From Rhodospirillales bacterium (GTDB taxonomy: Bacteria > Pseudomonadota > Alphaproteobacteria > Rhodospirillales > 2-02-FULL-58-16), in contig JAJFIG010000130.1 in NCBI GenBank assembly GCA_021775195.1, forward strand, positions 1 to 5,413: a stretch of 5,413 bases of DNA, written 5' to 3'. Both the position numbers and the translations under genes were made by a program. Shown piece after piece: positions 1-5,351 of this stretch (position 1 is the first letter of the stretch; each line of letters starts with the position of its first letter). The notes beneath the pieces were generated by a model that saw only the letters and a list, made by a program, of their open reading frames with translations, searched no databases and was not told where the DNA came from.

Positions 1-109
1 TGATGCGCCAGCATCACCGCGCATCGCGCGCCTTTCCGGATGAACCTGGGAAGCCGTCGTATGGGTACCATATGTTGGATTTTATCCACTAGGTTGAAAA
101 AGGTAGCAA

Positions 110-186
110 TGGTGCGCCCGCCAGGATTCGAACCTGGGACCTGCGGATTAGAAGTCCGCTGCTCTATCCAACTGAGCTACGGGCGC
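110..186 (-). tRNA. tRNA-Arg (anticodon TCT)
   Basis: The minus strand folds into a complete 77-nt cloverleaf. The acceptor stem is GCGCCCG/CGGGCGC, the D stem GCTC/GAGC, the anticodon stem GCGGA/TCCGC with loop CTTCTAA, and the T stem CCAGG/CCTGG with loop TTCGAAT. The discriminator base is A, and the 3' CCA is encoded (110-112). The anticodon TCT (150-152) reads AGA arginine codons. It is the last gene of the probable minus-strand unit tRNA-Pro, NDUFS4-like gene, tRNA-Arg, and begins 81 nt after the protein gene's stop. Downstream on the minus strand there is a run of five T (97-101) but no convincing terminator stem. Confidence 0.98.
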
Positions 187-210
187 AGCCTCTGGGGTTC
201 ATGCTAACCA

Positions 211-259
211 GCATAGGCCGAACGGCCGGTTATGCCAAAGAACGCCGCAAAAGAGTCAA
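211..259 (-). promoter_or_regulatory. Possible internal promoter and leader hairpin for tRNA-Arg
   Basis: The minus strand has TTGACT (259-254), a five-of-six match to the sigma-70 -35 box, just past the stop of the upstream protein gene. CATAAC (234-229) could be a -10 box, but the spacer is 19 nt, longer than ideal. The same stretch forms a hairpin at 211-235: GCATA/TATGC outer arms, GGCC/GGCC inner arms, and a three-base bulge on one side. No T-run follows it on the minus strand, so it does not look like a terminator. It could instead be an internal promoter, or a processing structure between the protein message and tRNA-Arg. The call is weak. Confidence 0.25.
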
Positions 260-267
260 AACCGGTT

Positions 268-549
268 TCAGGTAAAATTCCTGGCATAGCTCTTCGGTTG
301 GATGCGGGGAGATTTCGCCTCCAGGACACGATACGCCAAGCCGTTCCGGGTGGCGTAGGCAACGGCCTCGTCCTTGCTGTCGAACTTCAGACGCACCTGT
401 GCGCTGGTATCGGTTGAACCACTCCAGCCCATCAGGGGATCGATTGCCTTGGCGGCTTCCGGTTCATATTCCAACACCCATTTCCGGGTGTTCGCACGCC
501 CTGACTGCATGGCGTTCTTCCTCGGTTGGTAGATTTGAACCTCGGTCAT
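268..549 (-). CDS. NDUFS4-like accessory subunit of NADH dehydrogenase (complex I)
   Basis: This encodes 93 residues matching, from memory, the alphaproteobacterial 'ETC complex I subunit' family, the bacterial relative of mitochondrial NDUFS4 (18-kDa subunit). These proteins are peripheral accessory subunits of NADH:quinone oxidoreductase on the cytoplasmic side, thought to stabilise the electron-input arm. Visible hallmarks are [17 protein letters not shown] (residues 11-27), [12 protein letters not shown] (37-48), [16 protein letters not shown] (51-66) and a basic KSYARNF end. Length is normal for the family, and there is no signal peptide or membrane segment. I chose the ATG at 549, where the conserved sequence begins; a GGGG stretch six bases upstream is a weak ribosome binding site. 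In-frame ATGs at 561 and 576 are possible, but anything longer soon enters tRNA-Pro. The gene sits 31 nt after tRNA-Pro and is probably co-transcribed with it. The stop overlaps a 10-bp palindrome, AAACCGGTTT (259-268). Confidence 0.93.
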   Translation of the reverse strand: MTEVQIYQPRKNAMQSGRANTRKWVLEYEPEAAKAIDPLMGWSGSTDTSAQVRLKFDSKDEAVAYATRNGLAYRVLEAKSPRIQPKSYARNFT

Positions 550-580
550 GACAGGCCCCATCTCACAGTGGCTCATGGAT

Positions 581-657
581 TGGTCGGGGAGACTGGATTC
601 GAACCAGCGACCCTCTGCTCCCAAAGCAGATGCGCTACCAGGCTGCGCCACTCCCCG
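581..657 (-). tRNA. tRNA-Pro (anticodon TGG)
   Basis: The minus strand gives a 77-nt cloverleaf. The acceptor stem is CGGGGAG/CTCCCCG, the D stem GCGC/GCGC, the anticodon stem TCTGC/GCAGA with loop TTTGGGA, and the T stem GCTGG/CCAGT (one G-T wobble) with loop TTCGAAT. The discriminator base is A, and the 3' CCA is encoded (581-583). The anticodon TGG (621-623) reads proline CCN codons, chiefly CCA and CCG. It is the first gene of the minus-strand unit that continues into the NDUFS4-like gene. Confidence 0.98.
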
Positions 658-664
658 ACGGGCG

Positions 665-680
665 GAAATCCCGGGATTTC
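665..680. repeat. Perfect 16-bp palindrome upstream of tRNA-Pro
   Basis: GAAATCCC followed directly by GGGATTTC is a perfect inverted repeat with no spacer. It lies 7 bp upstream of the tRNA-Pro 5' end and overlaps the proposed -10 box and the likely start of transcription. It could be an operator, or a chance feature of a GC-rich discriminator region, which tRNA promoters under stringent control often have. Confidence 0.6.
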
Positions 681-705
681 TAGGCTTTTCAGACGCTAAA
701 GGCAA
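677..705 (-). promoter_or_regulatory. Candidate sigma-70 promoter for tRNA-Pro/NDUFS4-like/tRNA-Arg unit
   Basis: On the minus strand, TTGCCT (705-700) and TAGAAA (682-677) are separated by exactly 17 nt. Each matches the sigma-70 consensus at four of six positions. The initiation point would fall near 670, in a GC-rich discriminator (CCCGGG), leaving a leader of about 12 nt before mature tRNA-Pro. Position and spacing are what a tRNA promoter should show; activity is inferred. Confidence 0.5.
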
Positions 706-1019
706 GGATCGTTTGGGTCCACTGGAAGCATAACGGCGATAATCGCCTTGTAGGCCTGGTGTCGGAAGCACTTGTCGACCAGACGTAACCCGCGAACGCG
801 CCAACAATCACCGATTAGGAAAGCAATGCCGAGTAGTGGTATTCTAGTCCCTCGCATTTGGTGGAATGAGTCGCCACATATGCGTAACCGGACCGTCGAC
901 AGGGAATTCTGGGGTGGCGGAAATCTAAAGGTCCGTTGTCAATCTTTGCATGGATCAGGACTCGGGAAGCTCAATCGCCGCTTCCCGGGCCGAATTCAAG
1001 ACACGAAGAGGGAACGGAT
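706..1019. other. Non-coding region upstream of the AsmA-family gene
   Basis: No open frame here looks like protein, and I see no RNA gene. It holds a 13-bp odd palindrome, GGCGAT-A-ATCGCC (735-747), and a strong hairpin at 961-989. The promoter of the AsmA-family gene should lie here, but I find no pair of hexamers good enough to call. Confidence 0.5.
961..989 (+). promoter_or_regulatory. Strong hairpin in the leader of the AsmA-family gene
   Basis: Arms CGGGAAGC (963-970) and GCTTCCCG (980-987) pair perfectly around a nine-base loop. One G-T and one C-G pair extend the stem to ten. It lies 30 nt before the AsmA ATG and 18 nt before its AAGAGGGA ribosome binding site, which it leaves exposed. 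No T-run follows, so a simple terminator is unlikely. It may protect or regulate the message, but a role is not shown. Confidence 0.45.
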
Positions 1020-3074
1020 ATGAAGAAAACTCTTATCAGTATCGTCGTGGTTGTTGTGATCCTGGTCGGTGCCGTCGTCATCGTTCCAGGTTTCATCCCG
1101 ACAGAAACTTATAAGCAACAAATCTCCGAACAGGTTAAAGCGGCCACCGGGCGGGACTTCGCGATTAATGGTGACGTCCGCCTTTCGGTGTTGCCCAGGC
1201 TGGAGCTCGAAGTTAACGACGTGGCTTTTTCCAACGCGCCGGGCGCGGCCGATGCCGAGATGGCGAAGCTTGCAAAGCTGCTGGTCGAGTTGGACTTGAT
1301 GCCCCTCCTCTCCGGTGAGGTCGTGGTCGACCAGTTCGTCCTCGTGGATCCGGTAATCCACCTGGAAGTGGACAAGAACGGGAAGGCCAACTGGGTTTTC
1401 GAGAATTCCGGTGGTGCCGCGCCGGCCAAGCAAACGGCGGACGCCGGATCCGGAGGTGCCGCCCTGTCCAATCTGAGTCTGGGTGATGTCCGCCTGGTGA
1501 ACGGTACGGTGACCTTCAAGGATGCCCAGAGCGGCCGCAACGAGACCCTCGACGATATCAACATGTCGATCTCGCTGCCCGACCTGGACCAGCGCCTGAC
1601 CATGGATGGCGCCCTGGTCTGGAAGGGAGAAAAGATCGAGTTGGCGCTCAATGCCGACAGCCCCCGAAAGTTGATCGAGGGTGGCACCAGCCCGGTCGAC
1701 GTCAAGGTGTCGACCACGCCGGTGACGTTCGCCTACAAAGGCAGCTTTACCAAGGCAGAGCCCATCAAGGCTGGTGGAACCATTACCCTCGACGTTCCAT
1801 CGATCCGCAAGTTGACGGCATGGGTGGGGACACCACTGGACATGCCGGGCACGGGCCTGGGACCGTTTTCGGTCAAGGGAGAATTGTCCATGACCGGGCA
1901 GAAGATTGCCTTCACCAATGCCCAAATCGGGCTGGATGCAATGAAGGCAAAGGGTTCATTGGCCGTGGACGCGGAACGCGCCCGTCCCTTCATCCAGGCC
2001 AAGCTCGACGTCGACACGTTGGATCTCAATCCCTACCTGCCGCCGGAATCGAAAGAAGCCAAGGCCGATGCGGGCAAGGGTGCGGATGCAGGGCCGACAC
2101 AATGGAGCGATGACCCCCTGGACCTCAGCGGCTTGAAAGCCGCGGATGCAGATATGACGTTCAGCACCGGAGGCATACTGGTGCGCAAGATCAAGGTCGG
2201 GCGTAGTGCGCTTGGCGTGACGTTGAAGAATGGCAAGCTGGTAGCGATGCTGAACGAGATGCAGCTCTACGACGGCAACGGCAAGGGCCGGGTCATGGTG
2301 GATGGCGGTGCCAAAATCCCCACGGTGGAAAAAAGCTTCACCCTGAGCGGTGTGCAGGCGGAACCTTTGCTGCGGGACGCATCGGATTTCGAGCGTCTGT
2401 CGGGCCGGCTGGAGCTTGACATCAATATTGCCACCAAGGGGCGCAGCCAGCGCGAGATGGTAGCCGTCCTTGGTGGGGCCGGCGGCGTCAAGTTCATCGA
2501 TGGTGCGATCAAGGGCATCAACCTAGCTGCCATGGTCCGCAACGTGACCTCGGCCTTCCTGGACAAAGGAGCCAAGGAGGTTCAGAAAACCGACTTTGCC
2601 GAACTGTCGGGTACGTTCAAGATCACCAAGGGAATCCTGGCCAACAAGGACTTGACGATGCAGGCACCGTTGTTGCGGCTGAGTGGCGCCGGGACCGTGG
2701 ATATGCCCAAGAAGACGGTCGACTACCGGATCGAGCCCAAGGCTGCGGCAACTACCAAGGGTCAAGGTGGCGGAGCCGATGTCGCGGGGCTCATGGTGCC
2801 GGTACTCGTCGACGGACCATGGCATGACCTTTCGTATAAACCGGACCTCAAGGGCATGCTCGGTGCCGCCGTGAAGTTGCCGTCGGATGTCGGGAAAAGC
2901 GTCGGTGGTCTGGTCAAGGGCGGCGCCGGTGGCGCCAAGGACGCGGTTTCGGGAACCTTGGGCAAACTGAAGGAGATCGCGCCTGCCGTGGGTGGAACGA
3001 GCAAACCCGCGGAGGCGCCGTCGTCCCCGTCAGCCAATCCTTTGGGTTCGGTGAAGAAACTGTTCGGCAAGTGA
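1020..3074 (+). CDS. AsmA family protein, inner-membrane-anchored
   Basis: This encodes 684 residues. An uncleaved hydrophobic anchor (residues about 5-24, a run of V, I and L after MKK) is followed by the AsmA N-terminal signature: IPTETYKQQISEQVKAATGR (26-45), then INGDVRLSVLPRLELEVNDV, continuing as far as an NGKANWVFEN segment (120-129). A long beta-rich middle follows. The AsmA-like C-terminal domain includes KGINLAAMVRN (about 497-507) and GPWHDLSYKPDL (about 599-610). Residues about 341-380 are a charged linker, and the last 70 or so are a Gly/Ala/Lys/Pro-rich tail. Members are anchored in the inner membrane with a periplasmic body. They are related to the bridge-like lipid transport group (AsmA, TamB, YhdP) and are linked to outer-membrane assembly and envelope lipid homeostasis. 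The exact cargo is not predictable here. The ATG at 1020 has AAGAGGGA six bases upstream. The gene stands alone on its strand and overlaps the convergent gene by 45 bp. Confidence 0.95.
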   Translation: MKKTLISIVVVVVILVGAVVIVPGFIPTETYKQQISEQVKAATGRDFAINGDVRLSVLPRLELEVNDVAFSNAPGAADAEMAKLAKLLVELDLMPLLSGEVVVDQFVLVDPVIHLEVDKNGKANWVFENSGGAAPAKQTADAGSGGAALSNLSLGDVRLVNGTVTFKDAQSGRNETLDDINMSISLPDLDQRLTMDGALVWKGEKIELALNADSPRKLIEGGTSPVDVKVSTTPVTFAYKGSFTKAEPIKAGGTITLDVPSIRKLTAWVGTPLDMPGTGLGPFSVKGELSMTGQKIAFTNAQIGLDAMKAKGSLAVDAERARPFIQAKLDVDTLDLNPYLPPESKEAKADAGKGADAGPTQWSDDPLDLSGLKAADADMTFSTGGILVRKIKVGRSALGVTLKNGKLVAMLNEMQLYDGNGKGRVMVDGGAKIPTVEKSFTLSGVQAEPLLRDASDFERLSGRLELDINIATKGRSQREMVAVLGGAGGVKFIDGAIKGINLAAMVRNVTSAFLDKGAKEVQKTDFAELSGTFKITKGILANKDLTMQAPLLRLSGAGTVDMPKKTVDYRIEPKAAATTKGQGGGADVAGLMVPVLVDGPWHDLSYKPDLKGMLGAAVKLPSDVGKSVGGLVKGGAGGAKDAVSGTLGKLKEIAPAVGGTSKPAEAPSSPSANPLGSVKKLFGK

Positions 3075-3503
3075 CGGTTTTGGGGCTCGCAAATAGCCCC
3101 GTTGGTTGTTTGCGGTTCGACAACTGATGGCGATCAACGGTTGGCCGCTGGGACTGACGGCGCGGACCTCGATGTCCTGATCCGGTAGCAGTATCTTCCA
3201 GGCGATATCGGATCCTGATGGGCAAACCGGCCGCAGCCGCGCCGTCGTTCCTGCAACATCGTTGCCGTCACGCTCGTTCGTCGCCGACCGGGGAGCCCGG
3301 ACGTCGACCCATACAACGCCAGGGCCGGTCGTGATCTCGGTGACTTCCCGACTCGGCTTCGTGTGGTAATAGCCGCGTAGGTATTCCGCTGCCTCCTTGA
3401 GCGTGCGACTTGGCAAGGGGCTCGGCGGATTTTGGCTGTAATAGACGGCCGCCATGGCGGCGACGAATCCCAGAACCAGTACCGGACGAGGACGAGGGCG
3501 CAT
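3030..3503 (-). CDS. Small signal-anchored protein of unknown function
   Basis: This encodes 157 residues; I do not recognise a family. A basic start, MRPRPRP, precedes a hydrophobic stretch (about 8-22), which suggests export or an N-terminal anchor. A Pro/Ser-rich segment and a charged helix-like part (LKEAAEYLRGYYHTK, 35-49) follow. Then comes a likely beta-rich region with VVWVDVRAP (63-71), IAWKILLP (100-107) and DIEVRAVSPSG (110-120). Cys94 and Cys128 could form a disulfide outside the cytoplasm. The pattern, with hydrophobic core strands and charges between them, looks like a real protein. The ATG at 3503 follows GGGATGAGAGAAA, a modest ribosome binding site. The last 15 codons are antisense to the AsmA 3' end. 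The tail after ISCR (129) looks unstructured and may be a drifted extension. The gene diverges from the TPR lipoprotein, 402 bp away. Confidence 0.7.
   Translation of the reverse strand: MRPRPRPVLVLGFVAAMAAVYYSQNPPSPLPSRTLKEAAEYLRGYYHTKPSREVTEITTGPGVVWVDVRAPRSATNERDGNDVAGTTARLRPVCPSGSDIAWKILLPDQDIEVRAVSPSGQPLIAISCRTANNQRGYLRAPKPSLAEQFLHRTQRIG
3082..3100 (+). terminator. Candidate terminator hairpin after the AsmA-family gene
   Basis: GGGGCT (3082-3087) and AGCCCC (3095-3100) form a six-pair GC-rich stem with a seven-base loop, eight bases past the AsmA stop. The sequence after it, GTTGGTTGTTTG, is T-rich but not a clean T-run. No T-run follows on the minus strand, so the plus direction fits better. 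The hairpin lies within the coding region of the convergent gene, so some of its sequence also encodes residues NQRGYLRAP. Confidence 0.5.
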
Positions 3504-3905
3504 TTTCTCTCATCCCACTAATTCGAGGAGCCTGGCAAGATTTTCATTGCCTGCCCGGCCCCCGTTCCCCAGGTTGGAGTGACGACAGTTCTAACCCTAC
3601 TGCTGATCATGGAATGTGTTTCGATTGTGGTTTTTGGGCTTTTGATCGTATTTAGAGGAATTTGATACGTGTTTCTGAATTTTTTCCTAGTATTTAGGCA
3701 AAAAAAACACCCGCTCATCCCTCATATGGGGGATGCATTGTCGCCGCTATCGCCCGTACCATTCTCCCGTCCAGGCAACTCGTACATCGGAGTGGCCGGA
3801 CCTACCCCACCCCATTCTTGTTATGACGGCCCCGAAGGCGCAACCCGACCCCCGAGACTATCGGTGCAACGGTGGAGTTTTAGGCCAGTGTCCAAAAGAA
3901 ACAGA
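3504..3905. promoter_or_regulatory. Divergent intergenic region with an AT-rich island
   Basis: This region separates two divergent genes and should hold both promoters. Positions 3601-3720 are only about 37% G+C, well below the flanking genes. They include TTGATA (3662-3667), a possible plus-strand -35 box, and TAGTAT (3688-3693), but the 20-nt spacing is too long to call confidently. A weak inverted repeat at 3680-3707 has T6-CCTA and TAGG-C-A8 arms and may be bent or cruciform-prone. From 3736 on the sequence is GC-rich with no convincing gene. Confidence 0.45.
3716..3735. repeat. 20-bp near-perfect palindrome, possible operator
   Basis: Arms CATCCC (3716-3721) and GGGATG (3730-3735) flank a CATATG core (3723-3728). 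The only flaw is the T3722/G3729 pair, which would still wobble-pair in RNA. It sits at the edge of the AT-rich island between two divergent promoters, a natural place for a dimeric regulator site. I cannot assign a regulator. Confidence 0.4.
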
Positions 3906-4895
3906 ATGCAAACGGTACTTCGCTGCCTGATCGTTCTTTGCCCCCTGCTTGCGGGGGCCTGTGCGGCGCCTATTCCGTTCCAGATCGCAAGCTGGACAGC
4001 GGACGGGATCAGCTATCTGGCGACCCGGAAGTCGGTTACCGATCACGGACTGTCGGTCATCGTCGGCCAGGACTGCGCCCTGCTTCGCGGGCTGACCGAG
4101 GGCGCCGTGTGCCGGGACGAGGCGGATGCCCTTGGTGCCATCGCCACGGCTGCGGGTCCTGGAGCCTCACCTACGCAACAGTCGGCGGAAAGACTGGCCA
4201 CGCTTGATGCCGCCCTGGAGGCGGAATACGCGCTGGATTCGAGCAACCCGGCCCTGGCGGCCCGCCTCAACAACCTGGCGCTCGCCTATCAGGCCGACGG
4301 CGATTTCGCCAGCGCGGAAAGCGCCTATAACCGCTCCCTGGCAATCTGGGAACGCACCCTGGGACCGAACCATCAGGATCTGGCCATGGGCCTCGACAAC
4401 CTGGCATCCCTTTATCAAATCCAGGGCCGGTACGCGGAGGCGGAGCCGCTCCACCGGCGCGCCCTCGATATTTTCGAGCAGTCCCTGGGAACACGCCACC
4501 TTCAGGTCGCCCTGACCCTCAACAACCTGGCATCCCTGCAGGGGGCCCAGGGCCGCTACGGGGACTCGGAAACCCTGAACAAGCGGGCGCTGGTCATCCT
4601 CAAGGATAACCTGGGTCCGAAACATCCGGACGTCGCCGCCAGCCTCCACAACCTGGCACGGCTGTACGTGGCGCAGGCCCGCTACGACGAGGCCGAGCCG
4701 CTGTACAAATTGTCGCTGCGGATCTGGACCAGGGCTCTCGGTTCCGATGACGCCAAGGTCGCCGAAAGCCGGAGGAGTTACGCCGCCCTGCTGAAAAAGA
4801 CCGGTCGCGGCGCCAAGGCAGAGCGGATGGACGGTAGTAGCCGCGGCGACATTGTCGAACGTGCCCCCGACGACGGCACGCCGGATCATTCCTGA
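3906..4895 (+). CDS. TPR lipoprotein with N-terminal DGISYLAT-type module
   Basis: This encodes 329 residues from the ATG at 3906. Residues 1-18 form a lipoprotein signal peptide, with a hydrophobic core and LLAGA before Cys19. Alanine at +2 predicts the outer membrane if Lol sorting applies. Residues 30-70 hold a conserved-looking module, WTADGISYLAT(30-40)...KSVTDHGLS...QDCALLRGLTEG..CR, with Cys57 and Cys69. I recall it from short exported alphaproteobacterial proteins of unknown function. Residues 113-280 are four exact 42-residue kinesin-light-chain-type TPRs (recurring LNNLA.LY.AQGRY.EAEPLY.RAL.I), plus a partial fifth to about 308. Such repeats are protein-binding scaffolds, so a periplasmic or outer-membrane adaptor role is likely, with partner unknown. 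The 3906 start has a weak ribosome binding site. A GTG at 3888 in the same frame has GGTGGAG ten bases upstream, adds KRNR to the signal peptide and is a fair alternative. Earlier in-frame sequence does not look like protein. Confidence 0.9.
   Translation: MQTVLRCLIVLCPLLAGACAAPIPFQIASWTADGISYLATRKSVTDHGLSVIVGQDCALLRGLTEGAVCRDEADALGAIATAAGPGASPTQQSAERLATLDAALEAEYALDSSNPALAARLNNLALAYQADGDFASAESAYNRSLAIWERTLGPNHQDLAMGLDNLASLYQIQGRYAEAEPLHRRALDIFEQSLGTRHLQVALTLNNLASLQGAQGRYGDSETLNKRALVILKDNLGPKHPDVAASLHNLARLYVAQARYDEAEPLYKLSLRIWTRALGSDDAKVAESRRSYAALLKKTGRGAKAERMDGSSRGDIVERAPDDGTPDHS
4242..4745 (+). repeat. Four 126-bp tandem TPR-coding repeats
   Basis: Four in-frame 126-bp units encode the 42-residue TPRs of the lipoprotein gene. 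The segment AACCTGGC recurs once per unit at exact 126-bp spacing. Units are diverged in DNA but aligned in protein, as expected for an old internal duplication. A degraded fifth unit follows. Confidence 0.85.
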
Positions 4896-4923
4896 CCACC
4901 GGTCAACACGCTTCTATTTTCAA

Positions 4924-4953
4924 GTCGGCAACCGAGCACGCTTGGTAGCCGAT
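4924..4953. terminator. Hairpin between convergent genes, possible bidirectional terminator
   Basis: TCGGC (4925-4929) pairs with GCCGA (4948-4952), and ACCGAG (4931-4936) pairs with CTTGGT (4941-4946) around a CACG loop. One A-A mismatch lies between the two stems. It is 28 bp past the TPR gene stop and 22 bp past the stop of the convergent small gene, where a shared terminator would be expected. Neither strand has a clean T-run after it, so termination is inferred from position and stem strength. Confidence 0.4.
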
Positions 4954-4975
4954 AACATTCTCCGTGCTCACGGGC

Positions 4976-5224
4976 CTAGATCTTCTCCACGTCCACGTCC
5001 TGAGACCGCCTGCCGTAATGGTCCCCGAGGTCGGCACCGCAAGGATGGGCCTTGGGTTGCCTGCCCCCGTCTTCCGAACGCTTCGGGGGCTGGTTGACCT
5101 CGAACAGGCGTTGCTGCTGTTCGAGCAGGTGCAGGTAGTTGTCGGTGATAAGCTCGATACCGGTGCAGAAATTCTTGACCGCGGCCTGCTGCATGCGGAG
5201 CGCGAGGCTGAAGGGATCGGTCAT
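4976..5224 (-). CDS. 82-residue protein of unknown function, phasin-like helix
   Basis: The start is well supported: AAGGAGG (5239-5233) lies eight bases before the ATG at 5224. No signal peptide or membrane segment is present, so it is probably cytoplasmic. Residues about 5-45 (FSLALRMQQAAVKNF... to LHLLEQQQRLFEVNQ) look like one or two amphipathic helices with regular hydrophobic spacing. The rest, from PPKRSED onward, is polar, rich in Gly, Asp and Arg, and probably disordered. The helix resembles the start of phasin-type granule-binding proteins, but it is much shorter than usual phasins and this is only an impression. The gene converges on the TPR gene and diverges from the partial gene at 5352. 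Confidence 0.82.
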   Translation of the reverse strand: MTDPFSLALRMQQAAVKNFCTGIELITDNYLHLLEQQQRLFEVNQPPKRSEDGGRQPKAHPCGADLGDHYGRRSQDVDVEKI

Positions 5225-5244
5225 GGGACTCTCCTCCTTCTCTA

Positions 5245-5273
5245 TATTTATGATACGCCCATTTCGTGTTCAA
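5245..5273 (-). promoter_or_regulatory. Candidate promoter of the 82-residue protein gene
   Basis: On the minus strand, TTGAAC (5273-5268) is a four-of-six -35 match. TAAATA (5250-5245) is 17 nt downstream, a three-of-six -10 match within an AT-rich stretch (ATCATAAATATAGA). Transcription would start near 5238, at the ribosome binding site, giving a very short leader. A start slightly further upstream is equally possible, since TATCAT also lies in the stretch. Confidence 0.35.
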
Positions 5274-5351
5274 TGCGAACCGGGATCACCATTCCCATGT
5301 TGGCCTAAGGCCTTGCCGGAACATCCATGTGCCCTTTAAAGAAAGGTGACC

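Noticed and set aside
110..186. Mobile element integrated at tRNA-Arg
   Set aside because: The tRNA 3' end is intact and no second copy of it or integrase gene is visible in the window; its downstream side is mostly outside the window.
548..733. Plus-strand 61-residue frame
   Set aside because: It is the antisense of tRNA-Pro and its upstream region; [20 protein letters not shown] is another well-known spurious tRNA-derived peptide.
550..807. Long N-terminal extension of the NDUFS4-like frame
   Set aside because: It reads through tRNA-Pro. The peptide [20 protein letters not shown] is a familiar artefact of translating a tRNA gene, and conserved sequence begins only at the ATG at 549.
936..1019. 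TTG start that would add 28 residues to the AsmA protein
   Set aside because: The added sequence is not conserved-looking, would put a charged stretch ahead of the anchor, and runs through the leader hairpin. The ATG at 1020 has a good ribosome binding site and a classic MKK-anchor start.
996..1925. Minus-strand 309-residue frame opposite the AsmA gene
   Set aside because: It is His-, Gly- and Arg-rich low-complexity sequence of the kind produced antisense to a GC-rich gene, and shows no motif.
3669..3905. Upstream extension of the TPR lipoprotein frame
   Set aside because: It would place the signal peptide and lipobox in the middle of the protein and covers the AT-rich promoter island and palindrome.
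4167..4889. Minus-strand 240-residue frame opposite the TPR gene
   Set aside because: Its apparent repeats (QVVEA, QGCQVVEG) are just the antisense of the TPR units.
5301..5317. Sigma-54-like TGGC...TTGC upstream of the partial gene at 5352
   Set aside because: The GG (5302-5303) and GC (5315-5316) elements are 11 bp apart instead of the strict 10, and no activator site is visible.
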